From Acidobacteriota bacterium (lineage in GTDB: Bacteria; Acidobacteriota; Vicinamibacteria; Vicinamibacterales; UBA8438), in contig VXME01000107.1 of the NCBI GenBank assembly GCA_009861545.1, forward strand, positions 1 through 59,535: a stretch of DNA of 59,535 nt, written 5' to 3'. Numbering within the stretch: the first letter of the stretch is position 1; every line of letters starts with the position of its first letter. Positions 45,996 to 54,631 of the stretch are shown in pieces. Position numbers and translations under genes: made by a program. The notes under the pieces are model-generated. The model saw only the letters and a list, made by a program, of their open reading frames with translations. It had not been told where the DNA came from and did no database searches.

Positions 45996-46900
45996 TGGCG
46001 CACCCGCCCACCGGCCGCCGCGGATCCGGCACCACGGTCGGCATCGTGGCGCGGCCACACGCCCCCAATGCGACCGCCGCCGCGCGGGGCGCCACGGCCT
46101 GGCTTCTGGGCCGCGGCACGCCGGTGGTGATCGAAAGCGAGACCGCGCGCAGCGCCGGCCTGACCGGTCACCCGACCACGTCGCGGGCGGAGTTGCCGGA
46201 AGCCGCGGACGTGCTGCTCGTGCTCGGCGGCGACGGGACCCTGCTGAGCGTCGCCCACCCGGTTGCCAGCCTTGCCCCGCACACGCTGATCCTGGCCGTC
46301 AACTGCGGCAGTCTCGGTTTCCTCACCGAGATCACCCGCCCCGAGATGTACGACGCGCTCGACTCCGTGCTCGCCGGAACGGCCGGCGTGGACGAGCGGC
46401 TCACGGTGCGGGCCCGGGTCCGGCGCCGCGGGCGGGACATCGCCGACAGGACCGTGCTCAACGACGTGGTCCTCGGCAGATCGGCCGATTCGGGCATCAT
46501 CGACGTGTCGATCACCCTGCGCGACCGGCTCGTCACGAGTTGCCGCGCCGACGGCGTGATCGTGGCGACGCCGACCGGATCCACGGGCTACAACCTGGCC
46601 GCCGGCGGCCCGATCGTGCACCCGACCGTCGATGCCCTCACGGTGACCCCCATCGCTCCCCATACGCTCACCAACCGGCCGGTGGTCATCCCCGGCCGGG
46701 AACCGGTGACGCTGCAACCGCGTCTGGCCGGCGCGCACTTCGACGCCTTCGCCAACTTCGACGGCCAGCTCAGCGTGGCCCTCGAGGACGGGGACGCGGT
46801 CATCGTGGAGCGGTCTTCCCCCCCCTTGCGACTGGTGCGCGCCGAATCGCGCGACTATTTCGCGGTGCTGCGGGAAAAGCTGAAATGGGGCGAGCGCTGA
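45995..46900 (+). CDS. nadK: NAD kinase
   Basis: 301 residues. Phosphorylates NAD to NADP. The GGDGT motif is in DVLLVLGGDGTLLSVAHPVA; NCGSLGFLTEI and SCRADGVIVATPTGSTGYNL complete the signature, with TPIAPHTLTNRPVVIP after. The last gene of the ymdB-xseA-xseB-ispA-tlyA-nadK run; recN, which often follows in other bacteria, is absent. Confidence 0.95.
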   Translation: MAHPPTGRRGSGTTVGIVARPHAPNATAAARGATAWLLGRGTPVVIESETARSAGLTGHPTTSRAELPEAADVLLVLGGDGTLLSVAHPVASLAPHTLILAVNCGSLGFLTEITRPEMYDALDSVLAGTAGVDERLTVRARVRRRGRDIADRTVLNDVVLGRSADSGIIDVSITLRDRLVTSCRADGVIVATPTGSTGYNLAAGGPIVHPTVDALTVTPIAPHTLTNRPVVIPGREPVTLQPRLAGAHFDAFANFDGQLSVALEDGDAVIVERSSPPLRLVRAESRDYFAVLREKLKWGER

Positions 46901-46914
46901 CGCGGGGGCGCTGT

Positions 46915-47322
46915 CTATTCGCCGCTTATCGGCGGGTGGTGAATGATCTGCACCCGGTTCCCGTCCGGATCGGAGACGTACAGCGACCGTGCGCCGTCGC
47001 GATGGGTCCGCGGGGGAGCGTCGAGCGCGATGCCCCGACCGGCCAGATAGTCCGCCCAGGCGTCGACGTCGGACGGGCTGCGCACCAGGAGACCGAGGTG
47101 ATCGAGAGCGCCGCCGGCCGCGCGCTCGGGCGCGTCGCCGCCGGACGGCCCCCGATGGAGCGCCAGGTTGTCGGCGCCGGACGTCAGGTAGACGTTGTCG
47201 GCGTCCGGCTCCCATTCCACGGCAAAGCCGAGAACCTGCGTATAGAAGCGCTTCATCGCGTCGAAGGCGCGAACGTGCAGCGCCAGGTGTCGTAGCCCGC
47301 GGTGCGGCGGTCGGTCCGGCAT
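46915..47322 (-). CDS. VOC-family (glyoxalase-like) protein
   Basis: 135 residues. Two beta-alpha-beta-beta-beta modules with likely metal ligands: GLRHLALHVRAFDAMKRFYT and VLGFAVEWEP in the first, GGALDHLGLLVRSPSDVDAW and SLYVSDPDGNRVQIIHHPP in the second. Similar to lactoylglutathione lyases and dioxygenases; the reaction is unassigned. The start is ATG 47322, 6 nt after TACCAT, without a Shine-Dalgarno. Convergent with nadK. Confidence 0.85.
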   Translation of the reverse strand: MPDRPPHRGLRHLALHVRAFDAMKRFYTQVLGFAVEWEPDADNVYLTSGADNLALHRGPSGGDAPERAAGGALDHLGLLVRSPSDVDAWADYLAGRGIALDAPPRTHRDGARSLYVSDPDGNRVQIIHHPPISGE

Positions 47323-47328
47323 GGATCG

Positions 47329-47334
47329 ATGGTA
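47329..47334 (-). promoter_or_regulatory. -10 element TACCAT before the VOC gene, leaderless candidate
   Basis: TACCAT on the minus strand ends 6 nt before the ATG; the spacer is CGATCC. Confidence 0.4.
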
Positions 47335-47360
47335 ACCCGCGGAGCCCGCGCCGGGGCCTG

Positions 47361-47475
47361 CCGGCGCCGCCGAACCCGGCGCAGAGCCGTGTTCGGCCCC
47401 AGCCCCCACCGCCCCAGGAGCTCGCGCCACTTGAGCGCACTACGTTGCGCTTACGTGGCGCAAGCTCCTAGAATC
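47361..47475 (+). repeat. Promoter-bearing intergenic repeat, copy 3
   Basis: Plus-strand order: GGCGCCGCCGAACCC, GTGTTCGGCCCC, TTGCGC (47445-47450), 18 bp, TAGAAT (47469-47474). Arms at 47417-47430 and 47455-47468 form a 14-bp stem with one mismatch, flanking the -35. The arm sequences differ from copy 1 yet still pair. The -10 ends 6 nt before the ATG of the next gene. Confidence 0.75.
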
Positions 47476-47480
47476 GAGTC

Positions 47481-47939
47481 ATGGCTCCACGTTCGGCTGC
47501 GCGTACTCCTTGCGCTCTGTGCGGCTCCAAGGAGGTTTCCGAACCCCGCGGGGAGGAGAAGTACTGTCAGGAGTGCTGGGTGAAGAAGATGGCGGTCGAG
47601 GACGTCGTCGCCCAGGAGTTCGCGCTCAAGCGGTACATCCGGGCGCACAGCGCGGAGAAGTACCTCGTGTATCACTCGACCCAGAAGAGACCCTGCGGCC
47701 AGCTCATCGTCGTCGACGACGGCTACGACCTCTTCCTCAGTCTGATCCTCTACCCGACGTTCTCCTGGGACGAACCGGCCTATCACCTGGAGGGCGACCC
47801 GGAAGGACGCGCGTTCGCGGAACTGTTGGTCGACGTCGTCGCCGCCGAGGTGATCGAGCCGTGGGGCGGCGGGAAGTGGCATCTGGAGGTGTTCCGGTCG
47901 GCGAGCGCCGAGCCCGAGGACTGGAACGGAGAAATGTAA
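47481..47939 (+). CDS. Zinc-ribbon protein of unknown function
   Basis: 152 residues. An N-terminal four-Cys zinc ribbon, PCALCGSKEV...KYCQECWVKK, is followed by a mixed alpha/beta region (LIVVDDGYDLFLSLILYP, FAELLVDVVAAEVIEPWGGG). I recognise no family. The ATG follows repeat copy 3 directly, with TAGAAT ending 6 nt before it, so the mRNA would be leaderless. Confidence 0.65.
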   Translation: MAPRSAARTPCALCGSKEVSEPRGEEKYCQECWVKKMAVEDVVAQEFALKRYIRAHSAEKYLVYHSTQKRPCGQLIVVDDGYDLFLSLILYPTFSWDEPAYHLEGDPEGRAFAELLVDVVAAEVIEPWGGGKWHLEVFRSASAEPEDWNGEM

Positions 47940-47962
47940 GGTGCCCGCGTTCGACGCGGGAC

Positions 47963-47971
47963 TGCTATACT
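47963..47971 (+). promoter_or_regulatory. Extended -10 (TGCTATACT)
   Basis: TGCTATACT lies 40 nt before the lipoprotein ATG, in a leader that also carries GGGAGG before the start: a normal leadered promoter. Confidence 0.5.
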
Positions 47972-48011
47972 CTCGCCTCATCTCTGCGAACGATCTTCGG
48001 GAGGACATGCG

Positions 48012-48746
48012 ATGCAATCCGTGAACCGCACACTGCTTTGGGGTGTCATGGTCCTGCTGGCGGCGGCGACCGCCTGCGGCGGCGGCGAAGAAGAGGAGGC
48101 GGCGGCCGCCGCGGCGGCGGCGGCAGAGGCGGAGATCGAAGTGAGCCCCGAGGCCAGGGCCGCGGCCGATCGGCTCGCGGCACGGCTCGCGGCGGGAATC
48201 TCCCTCGTGCCGACGCAGCGCGGACAGGCCGAGATCGGCTACACGCAGCCGACCGCCCGCCGCGGCACCGGCCAGGACCGGGGCTTCAACATCACGTCGA
48301 TCCGGATCCGGAATGTCTCGCAGAACGCGATCGCGGGGTTCCAGGTCGACGAGTTCTGGTACGACGGGGACGGCAACACGGTGACCGGCGATCAGGCGCG
48401 GCGGCGCCTGCCGATCATGGTCGACGAGGTGTGCGACATCGAGCTCCGGGTGCCGGTGGTGTCCGCGATGGACCGCAGCAACTACGAGTTCTCCCACCAG
48501 AACGGCGACATCAAGGCGACCCTCCTCCAAGACATCGAGTTCCCGCCGCAACCCGAGGTCGAAGAGGGCGAAGAGGGCGAAGAGGGCGAAGACGCGGCCG
48601 CGGCCGAGGAAGCCGAAGAGGGCGAAGAAGAGCTGGTGGACGAGGACGCGCTGAAGTTCACCTGCCTCCGCCCCGTCGAGGAGGGCATGCTGGAGGAGTC
48701 TGCGGCGGCCGAGGATGGGGCGGCTGGAGCCGCCGAGGGAGCCTGA
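48012..48746 (+). CDS. Lipoprotein with low-complexity Ala/Glu segments
   Basis: 244 residues. The signal sequence ends in a lipobox-like ATAC (LLAAATACGGGEEEE). A poly-Ala/Glu stretch follows, then a central domain of about 120 residues (FNITSIRIRNVSQNAIAGFQ, VDEVCDIELRVPV) that looks beta-rich. An acidic tail is built on a tandem 9-nt repeat. A good Shine-Dalgarno (GGGAGG) lies 8 nt upstream. No family is recognised; it is probably anchored to a membrane and faces the periplasm. Confidence 0.65.
   Translation: MQSVNRTLLWGVMVLLAAATACGGGEEEEAAAAAAAAAEAEIEVSPEARAAADRLAARLAAGISLVPTQRGQAEIGYTQPTARRGTGQDRGFNITSIRIRNVSQNAIAGFQVDEFWYDGDGNTVTGDQARRRLPIMVDEVCDIELRVPVVSAMDRSNYEFSHQNGDIKATLLQDIEFPPQPEVEEGEEGEEGEDAAAAEEAEEGEEELVDEDALKFTCLRPVEEGMLEESAAAEDGAAGAAEGA
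48561..48591 (+). repeat. Tandem 9-bp coding repeat
   Basis: GAAGAGGGC repeated three times plus a partial fourth, encoding Glu-Glu-Gly units in the lipoprotein tail. Such a tract could change length by slippage without breaking the frame. Confidence 0.7.
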
Positions 48747-49026
48747 GCGGCACACCTTGCCGCGCAGAAGACCGGACGGAACGCACCGAGCCCGTCGTCG
48801 CCGCGCCCGTGCACGCGCGGTGGCGGCCGGGCGTTGGCATGCGACGGCCGGCAAGTGCTCTGTGTCACGGACCATGTCCATTTTCCGGCCGTCAGCCGGA
48901 TGTCTCGCTCCGGCGTGACCGGATTCGGAATCTCGCAGCAAGCCACGGCCAGGAGTCCGGCGTCCTACTGGTAGATCCCGGGTCGCGAGTCGCGGCCCGG
49001 CGGCCGCGTCGGTACGGTACGCACGC

Positions 49027-50205
49027 ATGGCATTCGATCTGTCGGCGATTCAGCGGGCGCTCCGCGAGGACGGACTCGACGGCTGGCTCCTCTACGACTT
49101 TCACGGATCCAACCCCATCGCGCGCCGGGTAACAGGCCTTGGCGGTAGCGGCAAACTGACGACGCGACGCTGGTACTACCTCGTCCCCGCGTCCGGCGAG
49201 CCGCGCGCCCTCGTGCACGGCATCGAGCGGCACAGTCTGGCGCATCTTCCCGGAAGCCGGCGGATCTACGCGGGACGCAACGAGCTGGAAGCGGGTCTGG
49301 ACTCCCTCGTGCAGGGCATGCGCCGCATCGCGATGGAGTACTCGCCGAACTGCGCGATTCCCTACGTCTCGCGAGTGGACGCCGGGACCGTCGAACGCAT
49401 CCGTTCGCTGGGCGCCGACGTAGTGTCCTCCGGCGACCTCGTACAACGCTTCGAAGCCGTCTGGGACGACGGGGCGCTCGCGAGCCACCGCACCGCATCC
49501 CGGCATCTGCACAGCATCAAGGACCGCACGTTCGAGCTGATCGCCGACCGCGTCGGCGGGGGTTCGTTGACCGAGTACGCGGTCCAGCAGGTGATGACCG
49601 AGTGGTTCGCGGACGCGGGGCTGCTCACCGACTGCCCGCCGGTGGTGGCCGCTCAGGAGAGCAGCGGAAACCCCCACTATCTGCCCACCGCGGAGGCACA
49701 TCGTCCCATCGGACGCGGGCAGGTGGTCCTGCTCGACCTGTGGGGCAAGATCGACAAGCCGGGCGCCGTGTACGCCGACATCACGTGGGTCGGCTTCACC
49801 GGCTCCCAGGTGCCGCCCAGGGCCGCCGCCATCTTCGGTGCAGCACGCGAGGCCCGCGACGCCGCCGTCTCGCTCGTCGCCGAGCGGGTGCACGCCGGGC
49901 GACCGATCAGCGGCTGGGAGGTGGACCGCGCCGCGCGGGACGTGATCGACGCCGCGGGCTACGGCGACCGCTTCATGCACCGCACCGGCCACAGCCTCGG
50001 CGAGGAGGTCCACGGCAACGGCGTGCACATGGACGACTACGAGACGCACGATGAGCGGCGGCTCATCGCCGGCACCGGGTTCACGATCGAACCCGGCGTC
50101 TACCTGGACGACTTCGGCGTTCGGACCGAGATAAACGTGTACGTGGACGCCGCCGACGCCGCCGTGACCGGTCCGCGGCAGGCGGAAATCGTCCCGCTGG
50201 CATAG
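49027..50205 (+). CDS. M24-family metallopeptidase (Xaa-Pro aminopeptidase-like)
   Basis: 392 residues with the creatinase/aminopeptidase-P fold. Metal ligands are visible in order: Asp in VVLLDLWGKID, Asp in VYADITWVG, His in MHRTGHSLGEE, Glu in FTIEPGVYLD and Glu in GVRTEINVYVD. The N-terminal creatinase domain covers about the first 160 residues. There is no signal peptide, so it is cytoplasmic. TACGGT lies 8 nt before the ATG with no Shine-Dalgarno. The upstream stretch 48747-49026 shows no gene. Confidence 0.88.
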   Translation: MAFDLSAIQRALREDGLDGWLLYDFHGSNPIARRVTGLGGSGKLTTRRWYYLVPASGEPRALVHGIERHSLAHLPGSRRIYAGRNELEAGLDSLVQGMRRIAMEYSPNCAIPYVSRVDAGTVERIRSLGADVVSSGDLVQRFEAVWDDGALASHRTASRHLHSIKDRTFELIADRVGGGSLTEYAVQQVMTEWFADAGLLTDCPPVVAAQESSGNPHYLPTAEAHRPIGRGQVVLLDLWGKIDKPGAVYADITWVGFTGSQVPPRAAAIFGAAREARDAAVSLVAERVHAGRPISGWEVDRAARDVIDAAGYGDRFMHRTGHSLGEEVHGNGVHMDDYETHDERRLIAGTGFTIEPGVYLDDFGVRTEINVYVDAADAAVTGPRQAEIVPLA

Positions 50206-50307
50206 CTTGCCCCGCGCCCGCCCGCGGGAAGCCCGCGTCAGGCCGCAACCGCGTTACACTTGGAGTCGATGCGAGGGATGCGGGTGCTCGCCCCGCTGGA
50301 GGAAATG

Positions 50308-51822
50308 ATGTCGCGATCGAGGACCACATTCGTTTCCACGCTGTTGATTGCCGTGACCGCCATGGCGGTCGGGATGGTGATTGCGTCGCGCTTCAACCTG
50401 GCTCCGCCATCGGCGGCGCAGTCCGTTCGGGCGCCCATTCCGAACACCTCGCCGATCTCCGGCAATCTGACCGCAACGACGTTCCGCGAGATCGCCGACG
50501 CGCAGACGGCGATGGTCGTGACCATCTGGACCCAGCAGCCGCGGCAGCAGGGGAACATGAACGAGTTCTTCGGCGGCGACGAGTTCTTCCGCCGGTTCTT
50601 CGGACAACCGCCGGAACGCGAGGCGCCGCCCGAGGACAACGACACCACCCGGCCGGCGGCGACCGGAACGGGATTCGTGATCGACCGCGCCGGCCTGATC
50701 CTGACGAACAACCACGTCGTCGAGAACGCCACGAGCATCGAGATCCACTTCTTCGGCGACGACGACGACGAGCGCTACGAGGCGCGGGTGCTGGGCCGCG
50801 ATCGCCTGACCGACAGCGCGCTGCTCGAGCTGGTCGAGCGACCCGACCGGGAGCTGCCCGTGGCGACGTTCGGCGATTCGGGTCAGATGGCGCCGGGCGA
50901 CTGGGTGATGGCGATCGGGGCCCCCTTCGGCCTCAGCCATACGGTCACCGTCGGGGTCATCTCGGCGCTCGCCCGGCCGCTGCCCTCGGCCCCCGGCCGC
51001 AGCAACGAGATGCTGCAGACCGATGCCGCAATCAACCCGGGCAACTCCGGTGGACCGCTCCTGAACATCCGCGGCGAGGTGGTCGGAATGAACACGGCGA
51101 TCATGAGCGACCGCCGGTCCAACGCGGGTGTCGGTTTCGCCGTGCCCATCAACACCGTGCGCGATCTGCTCGACGAGCTCCGCGGCGGCAAGGTGACGCG
51201 CGGCGTGATCGGCATTCAGATTCGCGATGTCCCGAGGGACGAGTACGCCGTGCTCGGACTCGACGAACCCCGCGGCGTCATCGTCTCGCTGGTCAACCCG
51301 GACGGGCCCGCGGACCAAGGCGGCATGCAGCCCGCAGACGTGGTGGTGGCCTACGGCGGGGAGCCCGTGGAGGACACCCGGGACCTCCAGAGCCGGGTCG
51401 TCGCCACCCGGCCCGGAACGACCGTGCCGATCGACGTCGTTCGCAACGGTGAACCGCTGACTCTCGACGTCACCATCGGCGAGCTCGACCTCGAGGCGGA
51501 GAGCCGCAACGTGATGGCCGCGGCCGAAGAGACCAGCGAGGGCTTCGGCATCACGCTTCAGGACCTGACGCCGCCGATGGCCCGCCGCCTGCGCGTGCCG
51601 GCGGACACGGTCGGCGCGGTGGTCGTCGACGTCCAGCGCGGCAGCACGTCGGAAGCAGGCGGCCTGCAGCCCGGGGACGTCATCCTCAGCGTCAACCGCG
51701 TCGACGTCGAGTCGGCCAGCGAGGCGAGCGCCGAGCTGGGCGAGATCGAGTCGGGACGGACCGCGTTCCTCCTGGTGCAGCGCCGCGACACACGCGTCTT
51801 TCTGCAGGTGGAGAAGGAGTAG
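50308..51822 (+). CDS. degP: HtrA/DegP-type serine protease with two PDZ domains
   Basis: 504-residue envelope quality-control protease. A membrane anchor or signal lies at residues 1-28 (TFVSTLLIAVTAMAVGMVIA). The protease domain has His in LILTNNHVVENATS, Asp in LGRDRLTDSALLEL and the nucleophile in INPGNSGGPLLNIRG. Two PDZ domains follow (RGVIVSLVNPDGPADQGGMQ; VGAVVVDVQRGSTSEAGGLQ). The second of two adjacent ATGs (50305, 50308) is chosen, with GGAGG 5 nt upstream. TACACT at 50255-50260 is a likely -10. Confidence 0.92.
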   Translation: MSRSRTTFVSTLLIAVTAMAVGMVIASRFNLAPPSAAQSVRAPIPNTSPISGNLTATTFREIADAQTAMVVTIWTQQPRQQGNMNEFFGGDEFFRRFFGQPPEREAPPEDNDTTRPAATGTGFVIDRAGLILTNNHVVENATSIEIHFFGDDDDERYEARVLGRDRLTDSALLELVERPDRELPVATFGDSGQMAPGDWVMAIGAPFGLSHTVTVGVISALARPLPSAPGRSNEMLQTDAAINPGNSGGPLLNIRGEVVGMNTAIMSDRRSNAGVGFAVPINTVRDLLDELRGGKVTRGVIGIQIRDVPRDEYAVLGLDEPRGVIVSLVNPDGPADQGGMQPADVVVAYGGEPVEDTRDLQSRVVATRPGTTVPIDVVRNGEPLTLDVTIGELDLEAESRNVMAAAEETSEGFGITLQDLTPPMARRLRVPADTVGAVVVDVQRGSTSEAGGLQPGDVILSVNRVDVESASEASAELGEIESGRTAFLLVQRRDTRVFLQVEKE

Positions 51823-51868
51823 GGGTCCGCGCCGCAGAAGCGGTGCAGACTCGCCGCGGCGTGGCCGG

Positions 51869-53038
51869 ATGCACGAGATGACGCTGCGGGAGGTGATCCG
51901 GGAGCGGATCCGGACGGAGGGTCCGCTGCCGTTCGCCGCCTTCGCCGAGTTGGCCCTCTACCATCCCGAGCTGGGTTACTACGCCCGCGTCGACCGGCGA
52001 TCCGGCCGCGCGGGCGATTTCTTCACCAGCGTCGACCTCGGTCCCGCGTTCGGCTCCCTGCTGGCGTCGCAGCTCGCCGAGATGTGGCGCATCCTGCGGT
52101 CCGGATCCGGCGACCCGCGGTTCGACCTGGTCGAGGCCGCCGCCGGCAACGGGCGGCTCGCACGCGACGTGCTCGACGCCGCCGCTGCCGACGACCCTGC
52201 CTTCTATCGCGCCATCCGGCTGCACCTGGTCGAACCGAGCCGGGCCGCGCGCGACGCGCAGGCGGCCACGCTCGGCCCCCACGCGGACAAGGTGGCATCG
52301 TCGGGCTCCCGCATTCCACCCGCGATCCGCGGAGCCGTCTTCGCGAACGAGCTGCTCGACGCGCTCCCGCCGCATGTGCTGGAAATGACCGCCGGCGGAC
52401 TCCGGGAGGCATACGTCGACCTCGACCACGCGACCGGCGATTTCGCCGAGCGCCTCGGCCCGCTGTCGGAGGCGAGCCTGCAGCACGTTCGCGACCGGAA
52501 CATCCGGCTGGAGTCGGGATGGCGAGCCGAGGTCGTACCGGCCGCTGCCGACTGGGTGCGGCGGGCCGTCGACGCCCTCACCCGGGGATTCCTGCTGCTC
52601 GTCGACTACGGCCACGAGGCGCGGGAGCTCTACTCCGCGACCCACGCCGCGGGAACGCTGACGACCTACCGGCGGCAGCGCAGCGCAGCCGCCGGCGACG
52701 GCGCCGCGCCGCCGTGGCTCGTCGATCCGGGAGAGTGCGACATCACCGCGCACGTCGACCTGACGCTCGTGCGCGACGCGGCCGAGGATGCCGGCGCGCG
52801 CACGCTCGGCGTCCTCGACCAGACCTACTTCCTGCTGGGGCTCGGGGCGGTCGAGCGGATGAATCACGCATCGCGCGAATCGCCCGACGGCGGCGTCGCC
52901 GCTCTCCGGCGCCGTCTGGCTCTGAAGTCCCTGCTGGTGCCCGGCGGACTCGGCAGCACCCACAAGGTGATGCTCTTCGGCAAGCACGTCGGGACGCCGT
53001 CCCTGGCGGGTTGCTCCTATCGCGTCCGCGCAACGTAG
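51869..53038 (+). CDS. midA: MidA/NDUFAF7-family SAM-dependent methyltransferase
   Basis: 389 residues. Matches the SAM-dependent methyltransferase family whose eukaryotic member NDUFAF7 methylates an Arg of complex I. Family blocks: GPLPFAAFAELALYHPELGY at the N-terminus, GRAGDFFTSVDLGPAFGSLL, FDLVEAAAGNGRLARDVL as the SAM motif, and GAVFANELLDALPPHVLEM. Start ATG 51869 or 51878. Its target in bacteria is unproven. It begins a co-directional run with CYTH, murU, amgK and asnS. Confidence 0.85.
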   Translation: MHEMTLREVIRERIRTEGPLPFAAFAELALYHPELGYYARVDRRSGRAGDFFTSVDLGPAFGSLLASQLAEMWRILRSGSGDPRFDLVEAAAGNGRLARDVLDAAAADDPAFYRAIRLHLVEPSRAARDAQAATLGPHADKVASSGSRIPPAIRGAVFANELLDALPPHVLEMTAGGLREAYVDLDHATGDFAERLGPLSEASLQHVRDRNIRLESGWRAEVVPAAADWVRRAVDALTRGFLLLVDYGHEARELYSATHAAGTLTTYRRQRSAAAGDGAAPPWLVDPGECDITAHVDLTLVRDAAEDAGARTLGVLDQTYFLLGLGAVERMNHASRESPDGGVAALRRRLALKSLLVPGGLGSTHKVMLFGKHVGTPSLAGCSYRVRAT

Positions 53039-53057
53039 AATTCCAGCGGGACAACCG

Positions 53058-53627
53058 ATGAGCGATCGCATCGAGCGTGAGATCAAGCTGTCGTTCGCCT
53101 CGGCCGCTGCCGCCCGCGAGGCGGTGGCCGCGCTCGGGGCGATCCGGCTACGCCCGCGTCGCCTGCAGGACGACCGCCTTCTCGATACGAGCACCGGCCG
53201 GCTGCGCGCCGAGTGGTGCACGTTGCGCGTGCGCATGGAGGCGCCGGACGCCGGCGGGGAGAGCGTCGCCACTCTCACCTTCAAGGGACCGCCGCGACCC
53301 GACGTCATGAAGGTCCGCGAAGAGGTCGAGACCGACGTCGGCGACGGCGCGGTGTTGCTCCGGGTCCTCGAACGAGCGGGGTTCGACGTCTGGTTCCGCT
53401 ACCAGAAGTACCGCGAGGAGTTCGACCGGGACGGCACGATCGTCGCCATCGACGAGACGCCGTGCGGAGTCTTCGTCGAGCTCGAGGGCAGCGAGGCGGG
53501 CGTGGCGCGCCTCGCGCAGGCGCTCGGCCGCGGTCCCGCCGACTACATCACGGCGTCCTATCGTCGCGTGTGGGAGTCGGACTGCGCCGCCCGCGGACGC
53601 CCGGTCGGCGACATGGTCTTCGAGTAG
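53058..53627 (+). CDS. CYTH-domain phosphohydrolase-like protein
   Basis: 189 residues. The N-terminal EREIKL is the ExExK signature of CYTH enzymes (class IV adenylate cyclase, thiamine triphosphatase, inorganic triphosphatase). Further acidic and basic tunnel residues are seen in LRVRMEA, ATLTFKGPPRP, KVREEVETDV, RYQKYREEF, IDETPCGVFVELEG and the terminal ITASYRRVW. It is most likely a triphosphatase or cyclase; substrate cannot be told. A TAG or GTG junction links it to the next gene. Confidence 0.85.
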   Translation: MSDRIEREIKLSFASAAAAREAVAALGAIRLRPRRLQDDRLLDTSTGRLRAEWCTLRVRMEAPDAGGESVATLTFKGPPRPDVMKVREEVETDVGDGAVLLRVLERAGFDVWFRYQKYREEFDRDGTIVAIDETPCGVFVELEGSEAGVARLAQALGRGPADYITASYRRVWESDCAARGRPVGDMVFE

Positions 53628-53638
53628 TGCCCGACGCG

Positions 53639-54631
53639 ATGGCCGGCCCGCTGCCTCCCGCCCTCGTACTCGCGGCCGGGCTCGGAACGCGTCTCCGCCC
53701 CCTGACCGACCTTCGCGCGAAGCCGGCGGTGCCGGTCGCCGGCCGGCCGCTCGTGACCCGCATCCTGGAATGGCTGGCGGCCCAGGGCGTCGCGGAAGTC
53801 GTCCTCAACCTGCACCACCGGCCGGAGACGATCACACGGTTGGTGGGCCACGGGGAGGCTGCCGGCGTGCGCGTGCGCTACTCCTGGGAGCCGGTCATCC
53901 TCGGTTCCGCCGGCGGTCCGCGGCAGGCGCTGCCGCTGCTCGGCTCGCGCTTCTTCGTCGTCAACGGCGATACCCTGACGACCCTCTCGCTTCGCGCGCT
54001 CGCCGAGACCCACGCGTCCGCCGGCGCCGCGGTCACCCTCGCCGTCGCCCCGCATCCGGCCCCGGACCGCTACGGCGGCGTGCTCGTCGCGAGCGACGGC
54101 CGCGTGCGCGGCTTCGTGAGGGCCGGCCTCGGCGCGGCCGCTCACTTCGTCGGTGTGCAGCTCGTCGAGGCGGCCGTCTTCGCGGATCTGCCCGCCGGCC
54201 GGCCCGCCGCCACCATCGGCGGCATCTACGACCGGCTGCTGGCCGTCCCGGACGACGAGCGGCCCGGAAGCATCCGGGCCCACAGGTGCGGGGACGACTT
54301 CCTGGACGTCGGGACGCCGGCGGACTACCTGGCCGCGTCGCTCGCCGTCGCCCGGCGCGAGGGATGCGAGGCGCTGCCGGTCGGCGCCGGGTCGACGATT
54401 CACCCGTCGGCCTCGCTCGAACGCACGGCGGTCTGGGACCACGTCCGCATCGGCGCCGACTGCCGGCTCGACCGTTGCATCGTCGCCGACGGCGTCAGTC
54501 TGCCGCCCGGGACGGTGCTGCGTCGTCGGATCTGCGTGCCCGCCGACGCGGCGGCAAGCCCGGAAGGCGCAAGCACGGCAGGCAACGCGAGCGTCTACCC
54601 TCTCGACGACCCTCCCGGCGCGGACCGATGA
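53639..54631 (+). CDS. murU: Sugar-1-phosphate nucleotidyltransferase, MurU-like
   Basis: 330 residues. The nucleotidyltransferase motif is LVLAAGLGTRLRPLTDLRAK, followed by FFVVNGDTLTT (metal Asp) and DDFLDVGTPADYLAASLAVA. The C-terminal part adds left-handed-helix-type hexapeptides (STIHPSASLERTAVW, HVRIGADCRLDRCIV), which makes it longer than Pseudomonas MurU. The stop overlaps the start of the AmgK-like kinase (ATGA). That pairing is the basis for calling it MurU, which makes UDP-MurNAc from MurNAc-1-P. A mannose- or glucose-1-phosphate enzyme remains possible. A GTG at 53627 is an alternative start. Confidence 0.72.
   Translation: MAGPLPPALVLAAGLGTRLRPLTDLRAKPAVPVAGRPLVTRILEWLAAQGVAEVVLNLHHRPETITRLVGHGEAAGVRVRYSWEPVILGSAGGPRQALPLLGSRFFVVNGDTLTTLSLRALAETHASAGAAVTLAVAPHPAPDRYGGVLVASDGRVRGFVRAGLGAAAHFVGVQLVEAAVFADLPAGRPAATIGGIYDRLLAVPDDERPGSIRAHRCGDDFLDVGTPADYLAASLAVARREGCEALPVGAGSTIHPSASLERTAVWDHVRIGADCRLDRCIVADGVSLPPGTVLRRRICVPADAAASPEGASTAGNASVYPLDDPPGADR

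Noticed and set aside
48085-48150. GCG/GAG-rich tract as a microsatellite or phase-variation switch
   Set aside because: It encodes Ala/Glu in frame in a lipoprotein linker, and its units are irregular, so slippage would not switch the gene off.
53036-53041. TAGAAT as a -10 for the CYTH gene
   Set aside because: It overlaps the midA stop codon, and the 16-nt distance with no other promoter feature makes chance likely.
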